DNA of 64,000 nt from Pseudomonas fluorescens (GCF_040448305.1 NZ_CP148752.1:3906001-3970000); one strand, 5' to 3'; positions 16,106-25,087 are shown, counted from the stretch's first letter. A program made the numbers and translations. The notes: generated by a model not told the origin, from the letters alone.

Positions 16106-18616
16106 TTATGGCGATTTAGTCTTGGTCCGTGGGAAATCAGTGCTCGCCATTAATCTTTCGTGAACATACTCCTCAAATTGTTCGGCTGGCAGTGGCGGGG
16201 AAAACAGGAAGCCCTGGTAGGTCTGGCAGCCATGCTTGACCAGAAAGGTGCGCTGAGCTTCTGTCTCTACACCTTCTGCAATCACCGAAAGCCCCAATAT
16301 CTGGCTCAGGCTCACAATCGCGCAGGCGATGGCGGCGTCGTTGGGATCAACCAGCACATCTCTGATGAAGGACTGGTCGATCTTGAGTTGATCCAGCGGA
16401 AGGCTCTTCAGGTATGACAGTGACGAGTAGCCGGTTCCGAAATCATCCAGCGAAAGGCCTATGCCGATCTTTTTCAACTCGATCATTTTGGCGACAGTAC
16501 CTTCCATATCCTCTATCAGCAGGCCTTCGGTCAGTTCCAGTTTCAATTTCTTCGGATCGGCCCCCGTGTATTTCAGTACTTGCAGTACCTCCTCGACGAA
16601 GTCCGGATGGTGAAACTGGCGGGCGCTGACATTCACAGCCATACCCAGTCGGGCGGTTTCCCAATGCTTTGCCCAGGCAACCAGCTGAGTGCAGGCTGCC
16701 TGCAGCGCCCAACGGCCTAACGGCAGAATCAACCCCGTTTCCTCTGCCAATGGAATGAACTCGCCTGGAAACACGACTCCGCGCTCAGGATTCTGCCATC
16801 TCATCAGTGCCTCTGCGCCAATGATACGGCCCTCACTATTCACCTGCGGCTGGTAATGAAGAAGGAATTCGTTGTCCTGCAAGCCTTGGCGCAAGTCTAC
16901 TTCCAGTCTGGCGCGTGCCGTGGCAACCGCCTGCATTTCCGGATCGAAGAAGCGCATGGTATTGCGGCCCGCCGCCTTGGCGCGATACATCGCCAGGTCA
17001 GCGCGCTTCATAATATCGTCCACTGTGCTCAGCTGCCCCTGGAACAGCGCAATGCCGAGGCTGGGGGTGCTGTGGTGCTCATATCCATCCAACTGGTAGG
17101 AAATGTTCAGAGAGTTGAGAATCTTTTCGCCAATAGCCTTGGCCTGGATAGCTGCTTCTGGAGGATTCTCATTAAGGCCATCCAGCAGGACGACGAATTC
17201 GTCTCCGCCCAGGCGAGCCACGGTGTCGCTCTCGCGTATGCAGCCGCAAAGGCGCAGAGCAACTTGCTGCAGCAACATGTCGCCTCTGTCATGCCCCAGC
17301 GTGTCGTTCAGTGTCTTGAAGTTATCCAGGTCAATGAGAATTATCGCGCTCGTATGCAGGCTACGGGAGCTGCCCGCCAGCAGATGCTGTAGCCGGTCCA
17401 ACATGAGCCGCCTGTTGGCCAGCCCGGTCAACTGATCGTAGAAGGCCAAACGCTGGACCTCTTGCTCAGCGGTCTTACGGTGGGTGATGTCAGTATTGAT
17501 CGACAGAACGGATTGCGGCTGGCCATCATCGTCTCGCACCAGGGTTCGATGACTTTCGAGCGTGATGGTGCAGCCATCCCGGCGTCGAAGTGTAACTTCG
17601 TCCGCCCAGTCACCCGTTTCTATCAGGCTGTTAGTGGCCGCATTGAAAGCGGCGCTACCCTGGTAGATCAACTCCTGTGCCGATTTGCCGAGCGCCTCTT
17701 CCTTTGACAGACCGTAGAGACGCTCGGCACTTTTGTTCCAGTACAGGATGCGGTTATCCATCCCGTGAACGACAATGGCGTCCTGGGCCTTGTCCAGCAG
17801 CGATGCTTGCTGGCGGGCCTGTTTCTCGCTTTCGCGCAGCACTGCCAGATAACCTTCCCTTTCGGCTGCTTGCGACTCCATTTCGCGCCTGATCTTGCCC
17901 CCGTAGATAACGGCCGCACTGACCATCAGTAGCACGAACACCATGATCGCGTATTCGACCCGGCGCAGTTCTTCGACCGACTCAAGCTCCTCCTCCAGGA
18001 GCTTGCTTTGAATCAGGCCAACGCGATCCCGCACGGTACTGAGTGAGGCGAGCAACAGGGCAAACTTCCTGTCCATCGTTGCCATGCGTTTGCCGGCATT
18101 ATCCGACTGCCCCTCCCTGAAGTAGGAAAAGATCAGCAAGGCCTCGTTCACCATTTCGACCATCGCGGCATCAACTGCACCCACCTCATCCTTCAATGCA
18201 AGGGTAAAGGCTTGTACATCTGCACTGTGTTCAGCCTCATTGGCGATCCGTACTTCCAACTGCTTTTTGGCCATTGCCAAATGCTCGTTGAAGGCGCGCA
18301 AGGCTTCATTCATGTTCCGCGATTCGGCTTCAACATCATGTGTGTCGAACACATTATTGCCCGGCGCATTGACTGTGGAAGCCAGGCTGCCCAGCGTTGA
18401 ATAGCTCGACAGCTGTTGGACCCACGACTGGTTTGCCTTGATGGAGCGGTGATAGGTATCGACGATCAGGTGATTCAATAGCACGCTCAGCACAACAACC
18501 AGCACGTCGAATCCCGCAAGAAAAAAGTACATGCGGTGCCATTTGGTCGAGCGCGGCTTATTTGAACTGGTGGGTATGGCTTCCTTTGCGGCGCTTTTAT
18601 TCCTGAAAAAATCCAT
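16106..18616 (-). CDS. Membrane-bound PAS-GGDEF-EAL protein (cyclic-di-GMP turnover)
   Basis: GGDEF domains make and EAL domains degrade cyclic-di-GMP, which switches between motility and biofilm growth. The start chosen is ATG at 18616 with GGAG upstream; the frame is open 37 codons further. The 836 residues carry a TM helix (~30-50), a ~170-residue periplasmic sensor region rich in alpha helix, a second TM (YAIMVFVLLMVSAAVIYGG), a PAS domain (~275-390) with a PAC-type tail, GGDEF (RLGGDEFVVLLDG, intact) and EAL (AEALMRW, DDFGTGYSSLSYL, IAEGVET). Both catalytic signatures are complete, so it could be bifunctional. The helical sensor region resembles four-helix-bundle input domains. It is transcribed alone. 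Confidence 0.92.
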   Translation of the reverse strand: MDFFRNKSAAKEAIPTSSNKPRSTKWHRMYFFLAGFDVLVVVLSVLLNHLIVDTYHRSIKANQSWVQQLSSYSTLGSLASTVNAPGNNVFDTHDVEAESRNMNEALRAFNEHLAMAKKQLEVRIANEAEHSADVQAFTLALKDEVGAVDAAMVEMVNEALLIFSYFREGQSDNAGKRMATMDRKFALLLASLSTVRDRVGLIQSKLLEEELESVEELRRVEYAIMVFVLLMVSAAVIYGGKIRREMESQAAEREGYLAVLRESEKQARQQASLLDKAQDAIVVHGMDNRILYWNKSAERLYGLSKEEALGKSAQELIYQGSAAFNAATNSLIETGDWADEVTLRRRDGCTITLESHRTLVRDDDGQPQSVLSINTDITHRKTAEQEVQRLAFYDQLTGLANRRLMLDRLQHLLAGSSRSLHTSAIILIDLDNFKTLNDTLGHDRGDMLLQQVALRLCGCIRESDTVARLGGDEFVVLLDGLNENPPEAAIQAKAIGEKILNSLNISYQLDGYEHHSTPSLGIALFQGQLSTVDDIMKRADLAMYRAKAAGRNTMRFFDPEMQAVATARARLEVDLRQGLQDNEFLLHYQPQVNSEGRIIGAEALMRWQNPERGVVFPGEFIPLAEETGLILPLGRWALQAACTQLVAWAKHWETARLGMAVNVSARQFHHPDFVEEVLQVLKYTGADPKKLKLELTEGLLIEDMEGTVAKMIELKKIGIGLSLDDFGTGYSSLSYLKSLPLDQLKIDQSFIRDVLVDPNDAAIACAIVSLSQILGLSVIAEGVETEAQRTFLVKHGCQTYQGFLFSPPLPAEQFEEYVHERLMASTDFPRTKTKSP

Positions 18617-19515
18617 TTCACAATCTCCAAACATAATCCTTCTAAATTGACCAATAAAAGCGGTATTCGGAAACCAATTAACCTTTTGTGCCGACACCTG
18701 AACCTGAGAACACACCGCACGTAGCATTAGCCAAATTTTTTCTCTGTTCTGGATTCACGCTGGTTTTCGTGAGCGAAGCTCCCGAGACAAGCAATAGCTA
18801 CCGAGGCTATACGTCTTAAGTGTCACGCCAACCAACTATTCGACACTAAGCAATGCATTTGGCGATGCTAATTTCATGGTGAAATTTTTCACTCTCGGAA
18901 GCAGTCTCTTAACATTTCGGCGATAAAACGAAATCATTTTCATTTATTGTGTTTGACATCATCGTTTCAGGTAACGATTCTCCTCGCTCTCCATTGTAGA
19001 ACTGAACGTCGGCAATCACTTTTGCCAGATGTTCTGTTCCTTTCAATTTCCTCAGCCTCGTTCTGCGCCTCTGGCGAGCGTGCAGACCAAGGCCTGCATG
19101 TCTGGGGTGAGCATATCCCCGTTTTCGCAGTGCCCTGCCGCACCGTAGCGAAAGTCGATTCGATCCTGAGTGATCCCAACAAATCTAGTCCAAACCCTGC
19201 GCCTGCAGGTGCAGGGTTTGCTCCATGTCTTCCCGAGTGTCGTTGCGAATTTGCGCCCCTGAACTGGATGCTTCACGCAGAATAGTCGGGTGACATAGGG
19301 CACGCTGCGGGTCATTTCCGCGCTGCCTGCCGGACTGCCTGATCAGTTTCGACAGCAGACCAAGCATAGCCGCAAATTTGCCATTATTCTGTTCGCCGAC
19401 TGCTCCAGGTCGGTAGCAGCCATTCAAACAGTACAACAGGCCCAACAGTCTCAGGATAAGGCTGAATGGGATATCTTGTTGAGCTGTCGATCCGTTCAAA
19501 ACTCCAGGGAAGTCA
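18617..19515. other. 900-bp region without a recognisable gene
   Basis: The part upstream of the GGDEF/EAL gene (18617-18960) is A+T-rich and presumably holds its promoter. From 19185 to 19499 the minus strand is open for 104 codons from an ATG, but I cannot match the product (it contains NDPQRALCHPTILREASSSG) to a family; it may be a small unknown gene or a remnant. A 28-bp near-perfect palindrome lies at its 3' end. Confidence 0.4.
19192..19219. repeat. 28-bp near-perfect palindrome
   Basis: AAACCCTGC-GCCTGCAGGT-GCAGGGTTT is self-complementary throughout except for one base pair, and has no loop. It contains a PstI-like CCTGCAGG centre. It could be a terminator-like hairpin of the minus-strand open frame or a protein-binding palindrome. 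Confidence 0.6.
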
Positions 19516-20412
19516 ATGCTGAGTTCACTTGTATCGAATGGTCAGTCACTAACGGCTGACCATTCGGAACTGATGGCCCCATGGTGGAGCTTTACGAAAA
19601 CAGCCTTGGCCGCGACCGCCCTATCGTTGGTGCGTGATGGGATGGTCGGATTGGATGCCCCGATCCTTGACCAACCTTTCACGTTGCGCCAGCTACTGCG
19701 GCATGAAGCAGGCCTCGCCGATTATGGCGAACTTGCGGATTATCACGCTGCCGTCGCTAACAATGAGGCAGCCTGGTCGGCAGCTGAAATGATGCAACGC
19801 CTTGATGGTGCTCGGCTTCGATATAGCCCTGGAACCGGGTGGCGTTACTCGAATGTAGGCTACTTTCTCATAGGCAGGCTTATTGAACGGGTAACTGATC
19901 TGGCGCTTGAAGAGGCAGTGAGTCGATGTGCACTGACGCCTTTGGGCCTGTCGAGCGTTCGCTTCGCTAAAACGCGATCAGATTTACAAAATTCCCACCT
20001 TGGAAACCCATCAAATTATGACCCCGCCTGGGTATATCACGGCTTGCTGATCGGCCCCATTTCGCAAGCAGCGCTTTTTCTGGATCGACTTCTCGCGGGA
20101 CACCTCCTCTCCCCGGGCTTGCTCCAGGAAATGCAGACAGCAAAAACATTGGGCGGTCCGATTCCAGGACGCCCATGGATTACACCGGGTTATGGCCTTG
20201 GTTTGATGCAGGGTTCGATTGAAGGCGGCTTTACCCTACGCGGACACACAGGCTGCGGGCCTGGCAGTGTCATTGCCGTTTACCGTATCTGCGATGGCAA
20301 CGCATCGGCCTGTTGCGCTGGTTTTGAGACGGGCGCCAGTGAAGGCGCCGTCGAAGCCCACGTCGTCCGAAGATTGATGCAAGCCTTACAAGAGGGTGCT
20401 GAAGACGCCTAA
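19516..20412 (+). CDS. Serine hydrolase of the beta-lactamase/DD-peptidase superfamily
   Basis: These enzymes use an acyl-serine mechanism on peptidoglycan peptides, esters or beta-lactams. The ATG at 19516 follows AGGGAAG. The 298 residues show the three superfamily motifs: SFTK (S-x-x-K, near residue 25), YSN (RYSNVGYFLIG, about 115-125) and HTG (GHTGCGPGS, about 240). No signal peptide is seen, so the protein is probably cytoplasmic and more likely an esterase or peptidase than an antibiotic-resistance enzyme. The active serine lies unusually close to the N-terminus. The gene is alone, between a non-coding gap and a dispersed repeat. Confidence 0.85.
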   Translation: MLSSLVSNGQSLTADHSELMAPWWSFTKTALAATALSLVRDGMVGLDAPILDQPFTLRQLLRHEAGLADYGELADYHAAVANNEAAWSAAEMMQRLDGARLRYSPGTGWRYSNVGYFLIGRLIERVTDLALEEAVSRCALTPLGLSSVRFAKTRSDLQNSHLGNPSNYDPAWVYHGLLIGPISQAALFLDRLLAGHLLSPGLLQEMQTAKTLGGPIPGRPWITPGYGLGLMQGSIEGGFTLRGHTGCGPGSVIAVYRICDGNASACCAGFETGASEGAVEAHVVRRLMQALQEGAEDA

Positions 20413-20454
20413 GTCCTGTTAGGGCCTGCCTGATGATTTTTCGAGTGACCACTT

Positions 20455-20498
20455 TGGAAGGCTGCCTTTCGCGAGACAACAATCGGCCAGAAGTGGAC
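20455..20498 (+). repeat. Dispersed hairpin repeat between convergent genes
   Basis: The copy reads GGAAGGCTGCCTTTCGCGAG, then ACAACAATCGGCCAGAAGTG, keeping the TTTCGCGA loop and the ATCGGCCAGAAG block. It fills the gap between the serine hydrolase and the convergent TPR gene, where a hairpin could also help to terminate transcription. Confidence 0.7.
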
Positions 20499-20508
20499 AC
20501 TCAGAAAC

Positions 20509-21273
20509 TCAACCGCGCACCAGGTAGGCCCCTGAGGGAACCCGATATCGCAGCTTCTTGCATTTGCCGGGTGCAGGCTGATGCCCCGGCGGACGATCAG
20601 GAAACCAAATTCGGCATTTGCCCGGAGGCGGCATATGGCGGCGGGGAATCTCAACCTCAGCGTACGCCCGCTCTGGCTCGATATTAGCCATTTGCAATTT
20701 TCCTTCGGGCCCGGCTCTGCCAGCCGTCGGTGCATCTGCAACCCGATCTGTCTGTGCGCTAGCGAAGTTGCCAGCGTTACGCCCAGTGTCCGGAGTGGAT
20801 TGCTCAACAACCGCCATTTCCGCTTCGCGGCGCCTTTGGGTCTCCTCTTCCAGCCCCTTCTGTACTGCGACCTGGTCCTCTTTGGCATTGGGTGGGGTAC
20901 CCGAAGATTGGGCCTGCTGCGCCGCCTGGATCAATTGGAAGTTGCGGTTGCGCAACTCGACGTTGCGACCAACCCGCATGTTCGAGCGCGCCGCCAGGGT
21001 TTCAGCCTGCTGGTACTGCCCCTGCTGTAGACGCAACACACCAAGGTAATGCAGCGTCGCGGGATTGTTAGGCTGGATATGCAGGGCACGCTCCAGCGTG
21101 GCAGCGGCCTGGTCCAACTGGCCATTCTCATACTGCCGCGAGGCGGTTTCGATCAGGGTGGTTGATGCGCTGTTACTTTGCGAGGGCGCTCTTCGCTCGG
21201 CAGCAACCGAACAAAGCGACGCGACAGCGCAGAACGCCAGGATGAGACCCGGCAGAAAACTCTTGGTTGGCAT
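20509..21273 (-). CDS. Secreted TPR protein with a cysteine/proline C-terminal motif
   Basis: The 254-residue product has a signal peptide (LPGLILAFCAVASLCSVAAE). Two tetratricopeptide repeats follow at about residues 47-100 (YENGQLDQAAATLERALHIQ, YLGVLRLQQGQYQQAETLA), then a Gln/Glu-rich region likely to form a coiled coil. The C-terminus has two short related segments, PPPGKCRIWFPDRPPGHQP and PAPGKCKKL, resembling a conserved cysteine motif found at the end of small secreted proteins of pseudomonads. TPRs mediate protein contacts, so an envelope scaffold role is plausible, but no partner is evident. The upstream neighbour is the decayed recombinase copy. Confidence 0.75.
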   Translation of the reverse strand: MPTKSFLPGLILAFCAVASLCSVAAERRAPSQSNSASTTLIETASRQYENGQLDQAAATLERALHIQPNNPATLHYLGVLRLQQGQYQQAETLAARSNMRVGRNVELRNRNFQLIQAAQQAQSSGTPPNAKEDQVAVQKGLEEETQRRREAEMAVVEQSTPDTGRNAGNFASAQTDRVADAPTAGRAGPEGKLQMANIEPERAYAEVEIPRRHMPPPGKCRIWFPDRPPGHQPAPGKCKKLRYRVPSGAYLVRG

Positions 21274-21390
21274 CAGGGGGCGGACTCGGCTGATCTAGGA
21301 CGGCGCTGCCGTAAAACAGGCCACAGCGCTGCTCGGCATCTGCAATACAGGGCCGCAATTGACCTGGCCAGTACCCTGAAGTTCCCGCTT

Positions 21391-21559
21391 GGGGTGACGA
21401 CTATTGGCCTTGACCCAATCTTGTACGGCACTCACACGCTACGACGAACCTAGCGCTGTCCAACGCCTGCCTGGTCATACGAAACTTGAAAGCACCGTCA
21501 GGTACCTGGAAATCGAGGTCGACGATGCTCTTGAAATGGCGGAACAGACGGAAGTCTGA
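21391..21559 (+). pseudogene. Decayed copy of the small tyrosine recombinase
   Basis: The first part matches the C-terminal third of the intact recombinase at 4372 (IGLDPILYGTHTLRRT), including His and Arg of the HxxR box. A deletion of about 45 bp then removes the KASLIYRRTKNLRA-equivalent, and homology resumes in CTGTCCAACGCCTGCCTGGT to the end (RYLEIEVDDALEMAEQTEV) at the TGA at 21557. The N-terminal two thirds, with the first catalytic Arg, are gone. The 21-bp hairpin that follows the intact copy is conserved at 21570-21590. Confidence 0.85.
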
Positions 21560-21569
21560 CGTCCACTGC

Positions 21570-21590
21570 GACGGTAGTGGTTAGACCGTC
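21570..21590. repeat. Post-stop hairpin of the decayed recombinase copy
   Basis: GACGGT-AGTGGTTAG-ACCGTC has the same total length and position as the hairpin at 5004-5024, but a shorter stem and a different loop. Changes in the loop with preserved arms suggest that the pairing itself was selected. Confidence 0.6.
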
Positions 21591-21757
21591 GCTTTGCGGC
21601 CAGGCGCGGCCTTTCAGGCAATGTTGGAGATGGCCTGAAGAAGTTGTGGAACTCAGGGAATCGAACGGTAGTCCAGCGGTCCAACACCTGGCAGGACAGC
21701 GGGCGCGAGATGCCCAAAGTATCGTCTGCCGACCACCATTGCCTTTGGGAGAACCAA

Positions 21758-22381
21758 TTGTTAACTGTCTTTTTGCGTCAAATTTTCCGGTTAGCGATAC
21801 CGCTCTTTTCCGTTGGCACTTCGTCCGCTGTTTTCGCCTGCCCGCAAGGACAGTACCAAGTCTGTATGGTCGCTTGTTTTTGTGCTCCAGGCTCCAAAGA
21901 GGAAACTGGGGAGATTTTCGAAAACATGAACCAAATGGCGGCCTCTGGATTGCAGAATTGGATTGTGCAATCGCGCAACACCGCGGCAACTGACGATATT
22001 CGGACAATCCCGCTGAATATCCGAGCCCAACTCGAACCCTACTATGACATCCAAGTGCTCGATTCGGCTCGCTACAAGGTAGGCGATGATGCAGAGCTGA
22101 ACGCCGCACACACCATGCTGCAGAATCCCGATGTAAGTGCGGTCACCCTTATGGACATCATCGTCTTTCGCAGTCCCGATGATGCACTTAACAATGTCGC
22201 GCTATGGGCGCATGAATTGAAGCACGTGCAGCAGTACCTGCAATGGGGCGTTCGCGAGTTTGCCACTCGCTATACCCGTGATTACACAACCGTTGAGGCG
22301 CCTGCCTACGAGATTCAAACCCAGGTAGCCAGAGCGCTAAGAGTCAGCGTGGCCCAGCCAGAGCCTCCTCGAAATCCTTGA
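21758..22381 (+). CDS. DUF4157-like secreted protein with an HExxH-type zinc motif
   Basis: DUF4157 domains carry a zinc-peptidase-like motif and are often linked to contractile injection systems or toxins. I favour a TTG start at 21758, because GGGAGAA stands five bases upstream and the resulting 207 residues begin with a signal peptide (LTVFLRQIFRLAIPLFSVG, cleavage near SAVFA); ATG at 21710 is the alternative. The signature is WAHELKHVQQYLQWG (HELKH, about residue 150), followed by REFATRYTRDYTTVEAPAYE, which supplies a possible third ligand. Two cysteine pairs lie near the mature N-terminus (CPQGQYQVCMVACFC). No injection-system genes are adjacent, so this is an orphan member. Confidence 0.75.
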   Translation: MLTVFLRQIFRLAIPLFSVGTSSAVFACPQGQYQVCMVACFCAPGSKEETGEIFENMNQMAASGLQNWIVQSRNTAATDDIRTIPLNIRAQLEPYYDIQVLDSARYKVGDDAELNAAHTMLQNPDVSAVTLMDIIVFRSPDDALNNVALWAHELKHVQQYLQWGVREFATRYTRDYTTVEAPAYEIQTQVARALRVSVAQPEPPRNP

Positions 22382-22387
22382 GTTCAA

Positions 22388-22426
22388 AGGGTTGCTTGCA
22401 GCCCTTCGCGAAAGGCAGCCAGCGCC
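22388..22426 (+). repeat. Dispersed hairpin repeat, partial
   Basis: AAGGGTTGCTTGCAGCCCTT is followed by CGCGAAAGGCAGCCAGCGCC. The core CAGCCCTTCGCGA-AGGCAG is intact, but the 3' block is lost. The rest of the gap up to 22660 shows no gene. Confidence 0.6.
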
Positions 22427-22660
22427 CGATAAACGTCGTGAACACCTGCCGTGGGCTTGCGTCGCTGACGTATACACAGCGCCCTACAACTCCCCGCCAA
22501 CGCAAGCGAGAAGCGCGTTGCAGGATGAGTGTCATGGGATTTAGAGAGTCGTTAAATCCGTTGGCAATTTAGGTAAGGAACAACTGTTCTTTTACGACAA
22601 GCGAAATGAACTAGCCTGATTCGATGGAGGCGTGTATTAACCCGTCATTAGGGCATACCT

Positions 22661-24097
22661 ATGAACACAACCACCATAGCGACGGATTATCTGGTTATCG
22701 GCGCGGGGGCAACAGCTATGGCCTTCGTCGATACATTGCTCGATGAGTCGGATGCGAGTGTGTTGATGGTGGATCGACATGCTCAACCTGGTGGACATTG
22801 GAACGATGCCTACTCGTTCGTCCGCTTGCACCAGCCGTCTGCCTTCTATGGCGTTAACTCCTGCGAGCTGGGCTCCGGCCAAAAAGACGAATCCGAATGG
22901 GGCGGTGGCTTATATGAATTGGCCTCAGGCGCCGAGGTTGTCAGTTACTTCGATCAGCTTATGCATCATCGATTCTTGCCGTCAGGTCGGGTGCAATATT
23001 TTCCGATGCACAACTACGAAGGTGATCGCAGCAATAATCATCGCATCACATCCTTGGTCACCGGCGAAAGTAACCTTGTCCAGGTGCGCAGGAAGCTGGT
23101 GGACGCGACTATTGCACAGACAGCCGTTCCTTCGACCCATCCACCGCATTACCGGATAGAGCCCGGGATACGGTGCCTACCGCTGAACGACTTGCCAAAG
23201 ATCAGACAGCCTTACTTGCGTTACGTGGTGGTGGGAGGAGGAAAGACCGGCATCGATGCCTGTCTGTGGCTGCTGCACAATGGCGTGGCACCAGGCAGGA
23301 TTCAATGGATCGTTCCAAACGACCCCTGGCTGCTGGACCGCGCCAACCTTCAACCTGGCCAGGAGAATGTTGTACGAACAATCGGTAGCCTCGCGAACCA
23401 GTTCGAAGCAATAGGTGCTGCAGATTCGATCCCGGACCTATTCCTCAGACTCGAAAGTGTCGGCGAACTGGTGCGCATCGATAAAGCCGTCGAACCCACC
23501 GCCTTCCGCGCTGCGACCATTTCACAGGGTGAATTGCGTGCACTACGGCGCATAAGCAATGTAGTGCGCCTGGGGCGGGTTTGCGCGATTGAAGCCAGCC
23601 GCATATCCCTCGAAAGGGGCTGCATCGCTGGAGATCCCGACGCCCTTTACGTCGACTGCAGTGCAAGCGCTGTCCCAATTATTCCTGATGGAATCGTGAA
23701 AGCATTTGATGGCAATCGCATCAACTTGATGACAGTAAGCAGTTATCAGATCTTATTCAGTGCCGCAGTAATCGCATACGTGGAAAGTCACTTCGACGAT
23801 CAGATGCAGATGAATAAACTATGCGCGATTGTCCCACTACCACGCTCACCAGTGGACTGGGTCAGAATGTGGGCCGCTTATCTTGGCAATCAACGGCAAT
23901 GGAAGAACCACGCGGGGTTGTCCAACTGGCTTGCGCAGTGCCATCTGCACCTTTTGCCGATAGTGATGAGAAGCCTGCAGGAGGGGGATCCTGAAAAGCT
24001 GGCAGTGTTGAACCGATTTACTGAAGCCAGAAAGAAAGCCTTGGAAAATATCCCCAGGCTCTTGCAGGCCGTAGCAGGTTCAGCGCAAGAGTCCTGA
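22661..24097 (+). CDS. FAD/NAD(P)-binding oxidoreductase, unknown substrate
   Basis: The 478-residue product has two Rossmann dinucleotide motifs: LVIGAGATAMA (residues 12-21, FAD) and YVVVGGGKTGIDA (189-201, NAD(P)H). The stretch QPGGHWNDAYSFVRLHQPS resembles the W-containing FAD fingerprint of flavin-dependent monooxygenases, and is the best hint that it hydroxylates or oxygenates a small molecule. No signal peptide is seen, so it is cytosolic. No catabolic partner gene lies next to it. It might instead be a two-domain oxidoreductase acting on an unknown metabolite. Confidence 0.75.
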   Translation: MNTTTIATDYLVIGAGATAMAFVDTLLDESDASVLMVDRHAQPGGHWNDAYSFVRLHQPSAFYGVNSCELGSGQKDESEWGGGLYELASGAEVVSYFDQLMHHRFLPSGRVQYFPMHNYEGDRSNNHRITSLVTGESNLVQVRRKLVDATIAQTAVPSTHPPHYRIEPGIRCLPLNDLPKIRQPYLRYVVVGGGKTGIDACLWLLHNGVAPGRIQWIVPNDPWLLDRANLQPGQENVVRTIGSLANQFEAIGAADSIPDLFLRLESVGELVRIDKAVEPTAFRAATISQGELRALRRISNVVRLGRVCAIEASRISLERGCIAGDPDALYVDCSASAVPIIPDGIVKAFDGNRINLMTVSSYQILFSAAVIAYVESHFDDQMQMNKLCAIVPLPRSPVDWVRMWAAYLGNQRQWKNHAGLSNWLAQCHLHLLPIVMRSLQEGDPEKLAVLNRFTEARKKALENIPRLLQAVAGSAQES

Positions 24098-24108
24098 GCG
24101 AATGAATC

Positions 24109-24156
24109 GGGTCGGTTGTAGCCTGCTCCCGCAGACAGGAACCGGCCAAAAACTGT
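24109..24156 (+). repeat. Dispersed hairpin repeat, diverged
   Basis: GGGTCGGTTGTAGCCTGCTC, then CCGCAGACAGGAACCGGCCA, then AAAACTG. Both outer blocks of the consensus are recognisable while the loop has changed. It follows the flavoprotein stop by 12 bp. Confidence 0.6.
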
Positions 24157-24261
24157 CAGTCAGTGTCGATGAAATACATGGGTGATTCCAATTTCAAATG
24201 AACACCAGGAAATACTCGGTTTGATCCAGGCTTGAATGAAACCACGCGGGAGAAAAACACC

Positions 24262-24747
24262 ATGTCCCTCGTTACCGGAAACCTATTGGCCCTGGCTTTG
24301 GGTGTCTTCTTTTGCACAGCCGTGTGCGGGCAAGGGGTAGCAGACACCGATTCCCCACCGGCAATACTTCCATTGGAATCCGAGACTGCGCCAAAACTCA
24401 TTGCATACCCGCCGCTTGCCGAGCCGCTCGCCCGCGGTGTTGTCATTATCCAGTATCGAGCAGAACACGCCAGGATCATGCCGGTATTTGGCAAAGCGGC
24501 TGTTGATGTATCACCACGTCTCGGTCACCTCCACGTGACCGTCGACGACTGGAAAGGTACATGGGCGCACACCAGCGAAGACCCGATTATCCTGGTTGGA
24601 CTGACGCCCGGCACTCACAAGGTTCTTCTTGAAGTGGCCGACCCGACTCACAAAATCCTCACCAGTACGACAGTGAGTTTTATAGTTCCGGAGAAGAAAC
24701 CAACGGACGCTCCCCAGATTGACGATGATCATGCGGTAAAACCATAA
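24262..24747 (+). CDS. DUF6130-like periplasmic protein
   Basis: The ATG at 24262 has GGGAG nine bases upstream; the 161 residues begin with a signal peptide (LLALALGVFFCTAVCGQG). The mature part contains GHLHVTVDDWKGTWAHTSED, then PIILVGLTPGTHKVLLEVAD, a beta-sandwich-like segment characteristic of a small family known as DUF6130. The two histidines in GHLHV and the later GTHKV might bind a metal, but that is speculation. Function is unknown. It stands alone between a repeat and a gene remnant region. Confidence 0.65.
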   Translation: MSLVTGNLLALALGVFFCTAVCGQGVADTDSPPAILPLESETAPKLIAYPPLAEPLARGVVIIQYRAEHARIMPVFGKAAVDVSPRLGHLHVTVDDWKGTWAHTSEDPIILVGLTPGTHKVLLEVADPTHKILTSTTVSFIVPEKKPTDAPQIDDDHAVKP

Positions 24748-25087
24748 CTGCTGGGTGTTCATGGCTAACTGCGGTGGTGTGAGCAGGACAGCACGGGTGG
24801 GCTCCATCACCACACGTTTTATTAGTTCAAGCCGCTCCACATCAACCTCGTCCCAGTTCAATGAAGTGAATGCAGTACGGCGCATCATCTGAAAGACCGC
24901 CAATTGGCCGTCTCCTGTCCTTCGCGACAGGCAGAAGGCCCCGAACAATCACAGCCCCCTACTTCACCGCGGACGATGCGACCCTGGCTACAGGGGTGAA
25001 GGCGCATGTCCAGTTTGTGCTGAATTATCCAGGGTGGGGGGCGGAAAAATTGAGTCCATCAGGCTGATCAGGGCCTGACCCGATCGC
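24748..25087. other. Intergenic stretch with probable unidentifiable gene fragments
   Basis: Around 24955-25067 the plus strand encodes YFTADDATLATGVKAHVQFV ending at TGA 25065, which looks protein-like but lacks a start and a family match. The piece CTGTCCTTCGCGACAGGCAGA at 24917-24937 is the core of the dispersed repeat. No complete gene is seen. Confidence 0.4.

Noticed and set aside
19516..20412. Serine hydrolase as an antibiotic-resistance beta-lactamase
   Set aside because: SxxK, YxN and HTG motifs are present, but there is no signal peptide and the serine is very close to the N-terminus, so a periplasmic beta-lactamase is unlikely.
24511..24948. 145-codon minus-strand frame overlapping the DUF6130-like gene
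   Set aside because: It overlaps the convincing DUF6130-like gene in antisense; the part beyond it lacks a family match or start signal.
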